From Arthrobacter sp. Y81 (lineage in GTDB: Bacteria; Actinomycetota; Actinomycetes; Actinomycetales; Micrococcaceae): a DNA stretch of 64,000 bases. Made by a program: the position numbers and the translations under genes. The notes under the pieces are model-generated. The model was not told the DNA's origin. It did not search any database and worked only from the letters and a program-made list of their open reading frames with translations. Below, piece after piece: positions 27,097 through 35,639 of the stretch. The stretch spans positions 62,001 to 126,000 of the forward strand of contig NZ_PJIL01000015.1 in NCBI RefSeq assembly GCF_002929335.1. Reading direction: 5' to 3'. Every line of letters begins with the position of its first letter. Positions within the stretch are counted from its first letter, which is position 1.

Positions 27097-27155
27097 GAGC
27101 GGCCCGGTTGGCGGGCTAGAAACCACAACGACGCCGTGTCGTCGAGGAACCTGCC

Positions 27156-28559
27156 GTGGTGTCGACGAAGGTGCAGAATATCCCTATGAGCGATGGTTCG
27201 GGTTTTCCTGCTCTCGACGCGACCGGCCTGGATCAGGCAGCGGGCCGACTCCAGGAGGCCGGCGTCCGACTGGTCATCGGATCAATGGTGAACGCGGCCG
27301 GAATCACGCTTGCCAAGAGTGTCCCGCTGGCCCGGCTCGGCTCGTTCCACCGGGCCGGCATGGGTGCCGCTCCGGTCTGGCATGTGTTCTGCATCGACGG
27401 CGGAATCGCCTTCACCGACAGCATCAGCGCCGTTGGCGACCTGCGCCTGAGGATCGATCCCAACGGGTTGCGCAGTCTCGGCGGAAGCCTGGCGTGGGCG
27501 CCCGCGGACATGTTCCTTCAGGACGGGAGCCGGGATCCGGCCTGTACGCGTGGCACGCTGGCCCGCGTCCAGGAGCGGGCCGCGAACGCCGGCTATCGGG
27601 CAGTCGTGGGCCACGAGCTGGAGTTCGTTCTCGTGGCCGCCGACGGGAGGGCGCTCGACGACGCCCCCTGGGCTCCGTATGGGCTGACCGGTTTGCTTGA
27701 CCGGGAGCAATTCCTGGCCGAGTTGCTGGCCGCCATGGACGATTCGGGTGTTCAGGTTGAACAGCTTCACGCGGAATACGGTCGCAACCAGTTTGAGATC
27801 TCCCTTGCCCCGAGGGAGCCGCTCGATGCAGCGGACACCGTGGTGCTGGCAAAGACCATTGTCGGTAGGGTCGCCCGTGCGCACAAGCTGCAGGCCTCCT
27901 TCTCTCCCGCGCCCTTCCCTGGCTCGGTCGGCAATGGCGCCCACCAGCACTTCTCCTTCTCCCGTGGCGGGGCGCCCCTCTTCAGCGGCGGTGCCGGTCC
28001 GTACGGCATCACGGAGCAGGGCGGGGCCGCGATCGGCGGAATCATCCAAGGGCTTCCCGAGGTGCAGGGAGTGCTCACCGGTTCGATCCTGTCCGGCATC
28101 AGGCTCGCGCCCGGAGCATGGTCGGGCGCCTTCTTGTGTTGGGGGCTGGAAAACCGTGAAGCATCCGTCCGTTTCGTCCAAGGCGGTGCGGGCAACCCCC
28201 ACGGGGCCAGCGTCGAAGTCAAGGTCATCGACCCGTCCGCCAACGTATACCTGGCCTCCGCCGCCATCCTGGCCCTCGCGCTCGAGGGCATCGCCAGCGG
28301 CAGCCGCCTGCCCGATGAAGTTGCCGGCGACCCAAGCCGCCTCACCGCGGCGGAAAGGGAGGCCGCAGGGATCGGCACCGTCTCGGACTCGCCGGCGGCC
28401 ATCATCACGGCCCTGGACAACTCCGCGTACGCCCGTAGGCTGCTGGGCAACGAGGTGGTCGACGCCACCGTTGCGGTGCGGCGCCATGAGCAGGAGACGC
28501 ACGGGGCCAGGGACCCAAAGGAACTCGCGGCCCTCTTCCGCCTGGCCTGGTCGATCTGA
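27156..28559 (+). CDS. Glutamine-synthetase-family ligase (FluG/GlnA-like)
   Basis: 467 aa from GTG 27156 (GAGGA 7 nt upstream); ATG 27186 is an alternative. GS landmarks: GHELEFVLV (metal-binding Glu, about 155), GNGAHQHFSFSRGG (catalytic-domain His, about 265), NREASVRFVQG and a PHGASVEVKVIDPSANVYLA block near 350-370. Adenylylation-site sequence is absent. Such GS-like enzymes gamma-glutamylate amines or polyamines in catabolism instead of making glutamine. Its stop overlaps the amidohydrolase start (TGATG), the same two activities fused in FluG. Confidence 0.85.
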   Translation: MVSTKVQNIPMSDGSGFPALDATGLDQAAGRLQEAGVRLVIGSMVNAAGITLAKSVPLARLGSFHRAGMGAAPVWHVFCIDGGIAFTDSISAVGDLRLRIDPNGLRSLGGSLAWAPADMFLQDGSRDPACTRGTLARVQERAANAGYRAVVGHELEFVLVAADGRALDDAPWAPYGLTGLLDREQFLAELLAAMDDSGVQVEQLHAEYGRNQFEISLAPREPLDAADTVVLAKTIVGRVARAHKLQASFSPAPFPGSVGNGAHQHFSFSRGGAPLFSGGAGPYGITEQGGAAIGGIIQGLPEVQGVLTGSILSGIRLAPGAWSGAFLCWGLENREASVRFVQGGAGNPHGASVEVKVIDPSANVYLASAAILALALEGIASGSRLPDEVAGDPSRLTAAEREAAGIGTVSDSPAAIITALDNSAYARRLLGNEVVDATVAVRRHEQETHGARDPKELAALFRLAWSI

Positions 28560-29698
28560 TGGCGGAGTCGTTCGCCGGATTTGTCGAAGCCGTGCGGCTC
28601 ATCGACCATCACGTGCACGGCGCGTATGGGGTCGACGGCGACGAAGCACGCTTTCAGAATTCGTTAAACGAGGGCAACAGCGAACTCCTCGCAGAACCGT
28701 CGGCGGCCTACGACTCCCAGCTGGGTTTCGCCCTCCGCCGCTGGTGCGCGGAGATCATCGACTTGCCCCGGCACGTCACGGCGGATCTCTACTGGCGGCG
28801 CCGCAGCGAACTCGGCGAACTGGAAATCGGCCGACGGATGACTCGGGCAGCCGGAGTCAGTCACTGGCTAATCGATGCCGGCTTCAAGACCGGTGCCATG
28901 CTGGATCCACCCGCAATGGCGGAAATTGCCGGGGCCGCTGTCCACGAGATCGTACGCCTGGAAACCCTCGCCGAAACCCTGATCCAATCGGACCAGGATC
29001 CGGGCGGCTACGTGGACGCGTTCACCGGGCTGCTGGCCAACCATCCTCAAATTGTCGTGGGGGCGAAGTCGGTTCTTGCCTATCGGACCGGCTTCAAGCA
29101 CGACCTCACCAGGCCGGCCGACCGCGAGGTAGCTGAGTCCGCGAAGCTGTGGCGGCAGCGGATCGATTCCGGTGGGGCGGTGCGCCTTGATGACCCTACC
29201 CTCATCCGTTTCGGCCTGCACTGCGCCATCTCACTCGGGCTTCCACTCCAGCTCCACGTCGGGTTCGGGGACCGGGAGCTAGACCTTGACCAGGCGAACC
29301 CCTTGCTTCTGCTCGACTTTCTCCGGTCGGTGGAGGCCAGCAAGGTCCCCGTCCTGCTCCTGCACTGCTACCCGTTCGAACGTGAGGCCGGCTATCTCGC
29401 CCAGGCCTTCGACAACGTCTACCTCGACGTCGGCTTGGCGGTGAACCACGTCGGAGTCCGAAGCCGGAGCCTCATCGCGCGCTCCTTCGAACTCGCCCCG
29501 TTCACCAAAATCCTCTACTCGTCCGATGCCATCGGCCCGGCTGAACTCCACTACCTCGGCGCGCGGCTGTGGCGCAACGCGATCACTTCCATCTTCGGCC
29601 GGTGGATTGACGATGACGAGTGGTCGGAGGCCGATGCCCGCCGCGTTGTGGAGCTTGTCGCGCGGGACAACGCCCGCAGGATCTACGGACTGCCATAA
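28559..29698 (+). CDS. Amidohydrolase-family protein (FluG amidohydrolase-like)
   Basis: 379 aa; its ATG shares one base with the upstream stop, so translation is coupled. LIDHHVHGAYG (residues 14-24) carries the first metal-binding HxH. FxHxxxxLHVGFGDRELDLD lies in the middle, LLHCYPFEREAGYL gives the next His, and ILYSSDAIGPAELHYLGA holds the catalytic Asp. Together with the GS-like protein it would form a split FluG: hydrolysis of an amide linked to glutamyl transfer. Its 3' end is 7 nt from the convergent polymerase gene. Confidence 0.85.
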   Translation: MAESFAGFVEAVRLIDHHVHGAYGVDGDEARFQNSLNEGNSELLAEPSAAYDSQLGFALRRWCAEIIDLPRHVTADLYWRRRSELGELEIGRRMTRAAGVSHWLIDAGFKTGAMLDPPAMAEIAGAAVHEIVRLETLAETLIQSDQDPGGYVDAFTGLLANHPQIVVGAKSVLAYRTGFKHDLTRPADREVAESAKLWRQRIDSGGAVRLDDPTLIRFGLHCAISLGLPLQLHVGFGDRELDLDQANPLLLLDFLRSVEASKVPVLLLHCYPFEREAGYLAQAFDNVYLDVGLAVNHVGVRSRSLIARSFELAPFTKILYSSDAIGPAELHYLGARLWRNAITSIFGRWIDDDEWSEADARRVVELVARDNARRIYGLP

Positions 29699-29705
29699 AA
29701 CGCCG

Positions 29706-30779
29706 TCACCAACCGCCGCGCGTCGGCGTATGTCCCTTTCGGGCATCGTCGGGCATTGCCATTTCGGCCCGCAGGCCCAGGAGTCGGATCGGACGGTCCG
29801 CTTCGATTCCGGCTACGAGGTCCAAGGCCCGCGCCAGGATTTCGTTCCGGTCGAATGTCTCGGGAATCTTCTTCGCGTGCGTCTTCGTGAAGAACGGTGC
29901 GTACCGAACCTTCAGGGTCAGCCCAACGACGGGCCGCCCTTCGGCCACAACATCCTCAAGGACACGTGCTGTCAGCTCCCTCACGGCATCCACCACCTGG
30001 GCGGGCTCGGTCAGGTCCCGCTGGAAGGTGGTCTCCCGGCTATGCCCGCGGGCAACCCACGGGGTGTCGTCCACAACGCTTGCGCCATCCCCGCGGCCGA
30101 GCTCCGCGTACCAAGGACCCATCCTGGGGCCGAACTCCGGGACCAGGTCCTGGGGGTCGGACGCGGCGAGCTCGGCGACTGTGTTGATGCCGAGTTTGGC
30201 CAGCCGGCCCGACACCCTGGTTCCGACGCCCCACAGGTCCTTGGTGGGCCGACTGCCCATGACCTCGAGCCAGTTCCCGGCAGTGAGACGGAAGACGCCG
30301 GCCGGCTTGCCGAAACCGGTGGCGACCTTGGCCCGGACCAAGGTGTCGCCGATGCCCACGCTGCAATGCAGCTGAGTTCGTTCCAGGACAGCGGCCTGCA
30401 CCTGCCGGGCGTAGGCTTCCGGATTCTCTGTCTCAGCGCCAACAAAGGCTTCATCCCAACCCAGCACCTGCACGGTGGCGCCGGGCTGCGCGCGCAGGGT
30501 AGCCATCACCGTTTCAGACGCCGCGAGGTAAGCTTCCTGATCCACGGGCAGGATCACTGCGTCGGGCACTTTCCGGGCGGCAATGCGTAAGGGCATTCCG
30601 GAACCCACACCGAACGCCCTGGCTTCATAGGATGCGGTGGACACCACAGCTCGTTCCGTGGGGTCGCCACGACCGCCGACAATGATCGGCTTGCCCGCAA
30701 GCTCCGGCCGCCGGAGCACTTCGACCGCCGCGATGAACTGGTCGAGATCGACGTGCAGCACCCACCGGATTCCGTTCAC
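29706..30779 (-). CDS. Y-family DNA polymerase (DinB / Pol IV type)
   Basis: 357 aa from a GTG at 30779 (VNGIRWVLHVDLDQFIAAVE), where homology begins; the frame is open far upstream but only antisense to the MBL gene. DLDQFIAAVE is the first catalytic carboxylate motif. The second, usually YSIDEAF, is here VLGWDEAFVG (about 125). The fingers motif SYEARAFGV and the HhH region LWGVGTRVSGRLAKLGI are clear. The little finger ends with RLLGLRAEM. It lacks a beta-clamp QLxLF tail. It performs error-prone translesion synthesis. Confidence 0.85.
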   Translation of the reverse strand: MNGIRWVLHVDLDQFIAAVEVLRRPELAGKPIIVGGRGDPTERAVVSTASYEARAFGVGSGMPLRIAARKVPDAVILPVDQEAYLAASETVMATLRAQPGATVQVLGWDEAFVGAETENPEAYARQVQAAVLERTQLHCSVGIGDTLVRAKVATGFGKPAGVFRLTAGNWLEVMGSRPTKDLWGVGTRVSGRLAKLGINTVAELAASDPQDLVPEFGPRMGPWYAELGRGDGASVVDDTPWVARGHSRETTFQRDLTEPAQVVDAVRELTARVLEDVVAEGRPVVGLTLKVRYAPFFTKTHAKKIPETFDRNEILARALDLVAGIEADRPIRLLGLRAEMAMPDDARKGHTPTRGGW

Positions 30780-30870
30780 GCCACCAGTCTGCCCTAAACA
30801 TCCCCGGCAAGCATCGGCCCTCCCCCGAGCTTGGCTTGATACCTCAAGGATCTCTCTTCCTAGGAGACTT

Positions 30871-30880
30871 TGGCATGCCA
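30871..30880. promoter_or_regulatory. Palindrome in divergent region of polymerase and MBL genes
   Basis: TGGCATGCCA is a perfect 10-bp palindrome in the 180-bp region between the two divergent genes, 80 nt before the MBL start. It does not match the actinobacterial LexA box (CGAACRNRYGTTYG). It is a low-confidence operator candidate. Confidence 0.25.
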
Positions 30881-30959
30881 TAGTCTGGGCACGCCAGCCT
30901 GCGGCCGAAGGTGAAGAAGGCGGGAAAGCGGGCCACAAGACGCTTGGAAGGGACCAACC

Positions 30960-31772
30960 ATGCTGATCTGCGCAACCTGCGCCGTCGAACGCGACGAACC
31001 TACCCCGGAACTCTGCCCGATCTGCACCGATGAGCGGCAGTACGTGCCCGAGGACGGACAAAAGTGGCTCACCCTGGACGCGCTGGGACGGCAGGGCCAG
31101 CAGATCTTGTTGAAGGAGAACGAGCCGGGACTTATCGGGATCAGGACGGAGCCAAAAGTCGGGATCGGCCAGACCGCTCAGCTTGTGGTGACACCCAAGG
31201 GTTCGCTGCTGTGGGATCCGGTCGGATATGTCGATGACAGCGCCGTGAACGCAGTGCTCGAGCGGGGCCCGGTCCTGGCGATCGCTGCTAGCCATCCGCA
31301 CATGTTTGGGGTGCAGGTCGAATGGTCGCATCGGCTCGGTGGCATCCCTGTCCTCGTAGCGGATGCAGACCGGCGATGGCTCGGGCGCCACGATCCGATC
31401 ATCGATTACTGGTCCGGCAATCAAACCATCGCCGAAGGATTGACGCTGCACCAGACCGGGGGGCACTTCCCCGGCAGCGCAGTGGTGCACTGGGCTGCCG
31501 GAGCGGCCGGCAGAGGAGTTCTGCTCACCGGCGACAGCGTGTTCCCGAATCCAGACCGTCGCTCCATCGCCTTCATGCGCAGCTACCCGAATCATTTGCC
31601 GCTATCCGGCGCGGTGGCGTTGCGAATCGCCGCGCAGCTCGGAGAGCTCAAGTTCGACAGGATCTACGGCAACTTCAACAATGCAATCGCGTCCGGAGCC
31701 AAGGCGGTTCTCCACGATTCCGCCCAACGGCACGCTGCTTGGGCGCGAGGAGACTTCGACCACTTGACCTGA
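30960..31772 (+). CDS. Metallo-beta-lactamase-fold hydrolase with N-terminal zinc ribbon
   Basis: 270 aa; ATG 30960 with GGAAGGGACC upstream. The N-terminal 30 residues hold two pairs, CATC and CPIC, that could bind zinc. The MBL part follows: AIAASHPHMFG in place of the usual HxHxDH, TGGHFPGSAVVHW (metal His), GVLLTGDSVFPNPDR (metal Asp) and a late FNNAIASGAK. The altered first motif suggests one metal or a different reaction. No partner gene is evident; it is divergent from the Y-family polymerase. Confidence 0.75.
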   Translation: MLICATCAVERDEPTPELCPICTDERQYVPEDGQKWLTLDALGRQGQQILLKENEPGLIGIRTEPKVGIGQTAQLVVTPKGSLLWDPVGYVDDSAVNAVLERGPVLAIAASHPHMFGVQVEWSHRLGGIPVLVADADRRWLGRHDPIIDYWSGNQTIAEGLTLHQTGGHFPGSAVVHWAAGAAGRGVLLTGDSVFPNPDRRSIAFMRSYPNHLPLSGAVALRIAAQLGELKFDRIYGNFNNAIASGAKAVLHDSAQRHAAWARGDFDHLT

Positions 31773-31840
31773 CCGCTCATCCCCACTCCATAGGGCAGGG
31801 AAGCCCGCGCGCCAGGACGATCAGGGCGCCTCAGCGCGGG

Positions 31841-32470
31841 TCAGCCGACATGGACCCACGGACGGCGGGTGACGGCGGGTTCTGCTTCCCGCAGAACCTC
31901 ACGGGTGACCGGGGCGATTTCGCCCTCGCCCAGCAAGAGGAACTTCAGCAGGTTCATGACCGGGTTCCCTTCGGTCCAGCGGAAGTAGGTGTGCGGCATC
32001 AGTGCGTTTTCCTTGCTGGCGGCGGCGGGCCGAGAGCGTCACGGCCACCGCTGCCGAGGTCATCAGCGCCAGCACGCCGGTGGCGTACGCGCCGCCCTGG
32101 GCGTCGACGTCGGCCTCGAACAGCCAGGTGATCAGGAGCCCGATCAGGGTGAAGACCAGCACCAGCGGGCGCACAGCCCTGGCCCACCCCGGGGCCATCC
32201 CGTACCGGGGAAGGTAGCGGGGCACCAGGTTCAACAGGCCGGCCATCGCGGACGGGCCGGCAAACCAGAGGATGGCGATGGTGCTGATGTCGTAGGCGGT
32301 GCCGAAGCCGTGACCCAGGCATTCGTGCGCGAGGAACGCCAGCGCGCGTCCGTTGGCCTGACCGCCGGGCTGGAATTCCTGCTCCGGGATCAGCATCACC
32401 GTGGTGAAGCTGGTGGTGACCAGGAACGAACTCATGATCACGGCGGCGGTGGTCAGCAGCTGTCGGGTCG
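31841..32470 (-). pseudogene. C-terminal remnant of an APC-type amino-acid permease
   Basis: From about 32470 down, the minus strand reads TAAVIMSSFLVTTSFTTVML, ALAFLAHECLGHGFGTAYDI, STIAILWFAGPSAMAGLLNL, VPRYLPRYGMAPGWARAVRP: an APC-superfamily permease from its middle helices on. Near 32000 the frame changes and a block is missing. The tail PHTYFRWTEGNPVMNLLKFL continues to the TGA at 31841. The N-terminal half is lost at a junction with a potassium-transporter fragment on the other strand. Confidence 0.65.
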
Positions 32471-32474
32471 CACT

Positions 32475-32729
32475 CCTGGTGATGGGTTTCACGCTCTTCG
32501 CAGCCTTCGAGTGGAACCGGCCCGAAACTCTAGGCGGGCTTAGTACAGGCGGGAAATTCCTCGCTTCCCTGGCAGGCACTGTTTTTCCTCGCACCGCAGG
32601 CTTCAACAGCGGTCCTCTTCGAATCCATCTCCGCGTTCGCCACGGTGGGAGTGAGCACCGGAATCACCTACCACCTGCCGCCCAGTGCCCAATGGGTGCT
32701 GATGGCCCTGATGTTCATCGGCCGCACTA
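32475..32729 (+). pseudogene. Remnant of a TrkH/KtrB potassium transporter
   Basis: Two plus-strand pieces survive: LLVMGFTLFAAFEWNRPETL and LAGTVFPRTAGFNS (the P-loop region with RTAGFNS), then in another frame ASTAVLFESISAFATVGVST and ITYHLPPSAQWVLMALMFIG. In TrkH/KtrB about 80 residues normally lie between them. The junction at 32596-32610 reads as coding sequence for both sides, a sign of short sequence overlap. Both ends of the gene are missing. Confidence 0.65.
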
Positions 32730-32740
32730 GGCTTCACCTT

Positions 32741-33433
32741 GTGATCTCGAACCCTGCCCCCGGACGGGGGGCGCGTGGACGTCATCGTGTCAGCCTGGCC
32801 GCCGCGGCGGGCATGATCGGGGCAGTCCTTTTTGTGTCCGTCTTCACAATTTACGGGTGGCTGTCCCCCGGATACTCCCCGACGGGCATGTTCGTCAGCG
32901 AACTGTCCCTTGGCCCCTACGGCTGGGTGCAGATGCTCAACTTTGTCCTCACCGGCGCATTGATGCTGGTGTTCGGAGTCGGACTCTCCGCGCACTTCAG
33001 CACCGGCGCGGCGTCCCGGTTCGGCCCCGCGCTGATAAAGATAATCGGAGTCAGCCTGATGGCCTCCGGACCATTCACCACCGACCCGTCCGTGATGTTC
33101 GACCAACACAGCGTCCACGGCATCGTGCACGGCATCTTCGGTGCCTTGGTATTCACATTCGCGCCGATCAGTTGCTTCGTATTCTACCGGCGCTTCCGCC
33201 GTGACCCGGTCTGGCGCCCGCTGGCTGGATGGACACTGGCCAGCGGCATGGCCCTCACCCTCGGAGTAGCCGTGCTCAGAATCAGCCAGCAGCCCGGGAA
33301 CGGACTGTTTGAATGGAAAGGCCTCGTCCAACGGATCATTCTGGTCACATTCATGACGTGGATCTTCGCGGTCGCATTCCGCCTGGGTAACCGCTACGCG
33401 GGTCGGGCAACCATCCGCCAAGCGCAGCCCTAG
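32741..33433 (+). CDS. DUF998 family membrane protein
   Basis: 230 aa from GTG 32741, which directly follows the KtrB remnant; no ribosome site is visible, and the original start may have been lost. Six hydrophobic helices are seen. DUF998 features include an IYGWLSPGYSPTGMFVSELSLG loop after TM1 and DQHSVHGIVHGIFGA in the middle. The function of the family is unknown. It is complete apart from doubt about the start. Confidence 0.7.
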   Translation: MISNPAPGRGARGRHRVSLAAAAGMIGAVLFVSVFTIYGWLSPGYSPTGMFVSELSLGPYGWVQMLNFVLTGALMLVFGVGLSAHFSTGAASRFGPALIKIIGVSLMASGPFTTDPSVMFDQHSVHGIVHGIFGALVFTFAPISCFVFYRRFRRDPVWRPLAGWTLASGMALTLGVAVLRISQQPGNGLFEWKGLVQRIILVTFMTWIFAVAFRLGNRYAGRATIRQAQP

Positions 33434-33615
33434 GTTCAGATCCCGTTCTCCGAACCCGAAAATGGTGTGACATGGCGACGTCCCGGCGCCGAAATCCCAC
33501 GATGGCGACCGGCGCCTTCGCTTGCGCATCATCACGCCCATCTGCCCGTCTCCTTCAATGCCACTCCCCCGGCTATTGCAATTACGCGGGCCCTTGGTGC
33601 AGTTTCGTGTAGACG

Positions 33616-33659
33616 TTGACGTAATCCGCATCACCTCATATGCTAAATGAATCGATTCA
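33616..33659 (+). promoter_or_regulatory. Promoter plus palindromic operator for the MHS transporter gene
   Basis: TTGACG (33616-33621), a 17-bp spacer and TATGCT (33639-33644) make one of the best promoters in the window. The perfect 12-bp palindrome TGAATCGATTCA (33648-33659) begins 3 nt after the -10 box, over the expected start site. A repressor bound there would block initiation. No regulator gene adjoins. Confidence 0.6.
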
Positions 33660-33760
33660 ATGGAAAGGGCTTTCCGGCCACTTCGACAATCGTGATCACG
33701 AAGCACACCCGCAGAATGGAATTCCGGTTCCTTGCCAAAGACGACGAAGGATCTTATCGA

Positions 33761-35143
33761 ATGAGCACCGCCCCCGGAGACATCCGCGCAGACCTCAAAG
33801 CCGACACCGGCCCGAGGGACCCGAAGAAAGCCGCGATGAGCGGTTGGATCGGAAGCGCCCTTGAGTACTACGATTTCGCGTTGTACTCATTGGCCGCGAC
33901 GCTCATCTTCCCCGCCATCTTCTTCCCGTCCGAGAACCCGACCGTAGCGATCATCGCCTCGCTAGCGACCTACGCGGTGGGTTACCTCTCTCGTCCGGTT
34001 GGCGCTGTTGTCCTGGGCGCGTATGGCGACAGGCGCGGCCGCAAGCAGGTGCTCGTCTTCGCGATGCTACTAATGGGCTTCGCGACCTTCGCCGTCGGAC
34101 TCTTGCCCACGTACGGGCAGGTCGGCATCCTGGCACCCGTCCTGCTGGTGATCCTCCGGCTGATCCAGGGTTTCGCGGTCGCAGGCGAGCTCGGCGGTGC
34201 TAGCGCGATGATCGTTGAGCACTCCCCCGATGCCAAGCGCGGCTTCTTCGCCAGCTTCAGTCTCCAGGGCACGCAGGTCGGCTCCATCTTGGCCACCGCT
34301 GTGCTGCTTCCGCTCGCCGCTTTTCTTCCCGACGACCAGTTCGAAACCTGGGGCTGGCGCATCCCGTTCCTTCTTAGCGCCCTCGTGATCCTGGCCGGCT
34401 ACCTTATCCGTCGTCGGGTACAGGAGCCGCCCGCGTACCTGGCGCAGTCCGGTAGGAGTAAGGCGAAGCCCCGGTTCCCGCTCGTTGACCTCCTGCGCAC
34501 CCACCCACGGGTCTTTGTCCGCTGCGTCATCATGACTTTCACTAACGTGATCGGCATGGCGACCCTCATCTTTGGCGTGTCCTACGCGACCCAAGAGGGC
34601 TACGGCATCGGATACTCCAGCAGCGAGTTCCTCTGGGTAACCCTCGTGGCTAACGTGGCTGCCGTAGTGACGATCCCGCTGTTCGGCGCTCTGTCCGACA
34701 GGATCGGCCGGCGTGGGCTCATGGTGGCTGGCGGGATCGGTGGCGGCCTGTTGGCAGGGGGATACTTGTGGGCAATCGACCAGAGGAGCCTGCCGCTGGT
34801 CTTCGTGTGCATCGTGATAGTGCAAGGAATCTTCTTCCAGATGTGGAACGCGACATTCGCCACGTTCTTCCAGGAGCAGTTCCCTATGCGGATCCGAGTG
34901 ACCGGGTTCGCGGTGTCGCAGAATGTCGGCCTCATGATCGCGTCGTTCTTCCCGAGCATCTTCACGGCGGTCGCTCCCCCCGGGTCAACGAACGTTCCTT
35001 TGGTCATCGGGCTCACCACGTTCGGCATTTGCCTCGTCGCGGCGCTGGCCACCCTTCTCTCCCCCGACACTAAGGGCAAGTCCCTCGAGGACCTCGAAGC
35101 TCACAACGCCAATTCGCAGCCGCTTAGGAGCGCCCGCGCATGA
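33761..35143 (+). CDS. MFS transporter, MHS type
   Basis: 460 aa from ATG 33761 (GAAGGATC upstream); an in-frame ATG at 33647 lies inside the operator. SALEYYDFALYS (about 31), GDRRGRKQVLVF (about 93), GFAVAGELGGASAMIVEH (TM5) and FGALSDRIGRRGLMV (TM8-9 loop) are MHS signatures. Twelve hydrophobic segments are present. It probably imports a carboxylate with H+. It stands alone, between DUF998 and the CGNR remnant, so the substrate cannot be inferred from neighbours. Confidence 0.88.
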   Translation: MSTAPGDIRADLKADTGPRDPKKAAMSGWIGSALEYYDFALYSLAATLIFPAIFFPSENPTVAIIASLATYAVGYLSRPVGAVVLGAYGDRRGRKQVLVFAMLLMGFATFAVGLLPTYGQVGILAPVLLVILRLIQGFAVAGELGGASAMIVEHSPDAKRGFFASFSLQGTQVGSILATAVLLPLAAFLPDDQFETWGWRIPFLLSALVILAGYLIRRRVQEPPAYLAQSGRSKAKPRFPLVDLLRTHPRVFVRCVIMTFTNVIGMATLIFGVSYATQEGYGIGYSSSEFLWVTLVANVAAVVTIPLFGALSDRIGRRGLMVAGGIGGGLLAGGYLWAIDQRSLPLVFVCIVIVQGIFFQMWNATFATFFQEQFPMRIRVTGFAVSQNVGLMIASFFPSIFTAVAPPGSTNVPLVIGLTTFGICLVAALATLLSPDTKGKSLEDLEAHNANSQPLRSARA

Positions 35144-35208
35144 AGTGAACTCCTTTGAGGAGGTGAAGGGAGCTGCGATGTTCCATACGTCGCACAGGCA
35201 GGCGACCA

Positions 35209-35553
35209 TCACGGCCTGGCCGTGTTCCGGGCGGGCTGGTTGGCGGCTTGTCGGTGGCGGGCGACTGCGTCGGTGTTTCCGCACCGGGCGCTGCAGTAGC
35301 GCTGCCTTCCGGCCTTGGAGTTGTCGATGAACGCCCTGACGCAGGCCGGCCGGGCGCAGGTGCCGATCCGGAGTCCGCCGCTCCAGGCGATGAACAATGC
35401 CAGGCCGCCGGCCGTGACGGCCTTGACCCGGGACACAACGTCATCGCCCTCAGGGAAGAGATGCAGATGGGGGCGGGAAGCGTCGTCAGCGAGATCCTCC
35501 CCGCGAGTCGGGCGCGTCGGCTGGACTCGTGAGGCTGGTGGTTGAGACTGGTC
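35209..35553 (-). pseudogene. N-terminally truncated CGNR zinc-finger (ABATE) protein
   Basis: The open minus-strand frame begins after a TAA at 35556-35554 and reads LADDASRPHLHLFPEGDDVV, then the CGNR finger: GTCARPACVRAFID...GRQRYCSARCGNTDAVARHR. All four Cys are kept. The N-terminal ABATE sensing domain (~80-100 residues) is missing. A GTG at 35436 could start a 75-aa product with only the finger. CGNR proteins are putative transcription factors for stress-related enzymes. Confidence 0.6.
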
Positions 35554-35616
35554 TTATGCCGCCCGCACGAACGCAAGCCGCGTAACGTTCGCGGCCGGTG
35601 ACAAAGTCCACTTGAG

Positions 35617-35635
35617 TTAGGTTAGCTTTCCCTTC
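35617..35635 (+). promoter_or_regulatory. DtxR/IdeR-type iron box upstream of the three-domain synthetase
   Basis: TTAGGTTAGCTTTCCCTTC matches 13 of 19 positions of the DtxR/IdeR consensus TTAGGTTAGGCTAACCTAA, with a perfect left half-site. It overlaps a promoter: TTGAGT (35612-35617) and TCTACT (35634-35639) with 16 bp between. Iron-loaded repressor bound here would block transcription of the gene starting at 35640-35649. Confidence 0.6.
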
Positions 35636-35639
35636 TACT

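Noticed and set aside
27282..28502. 406-codon open frame antisense to the GS-like gene
   Set aside because: The forward strand has all GS motifs; the antisense frame has none and no start signal.
30780..31595. N-terminal extension of the Y-family polymerase into the MBL gene region
   Set aside because: The frame is open, but homology begins at VNGIRWVLHVDLDQF, and the upstream part is antisense to a well-supported gene.
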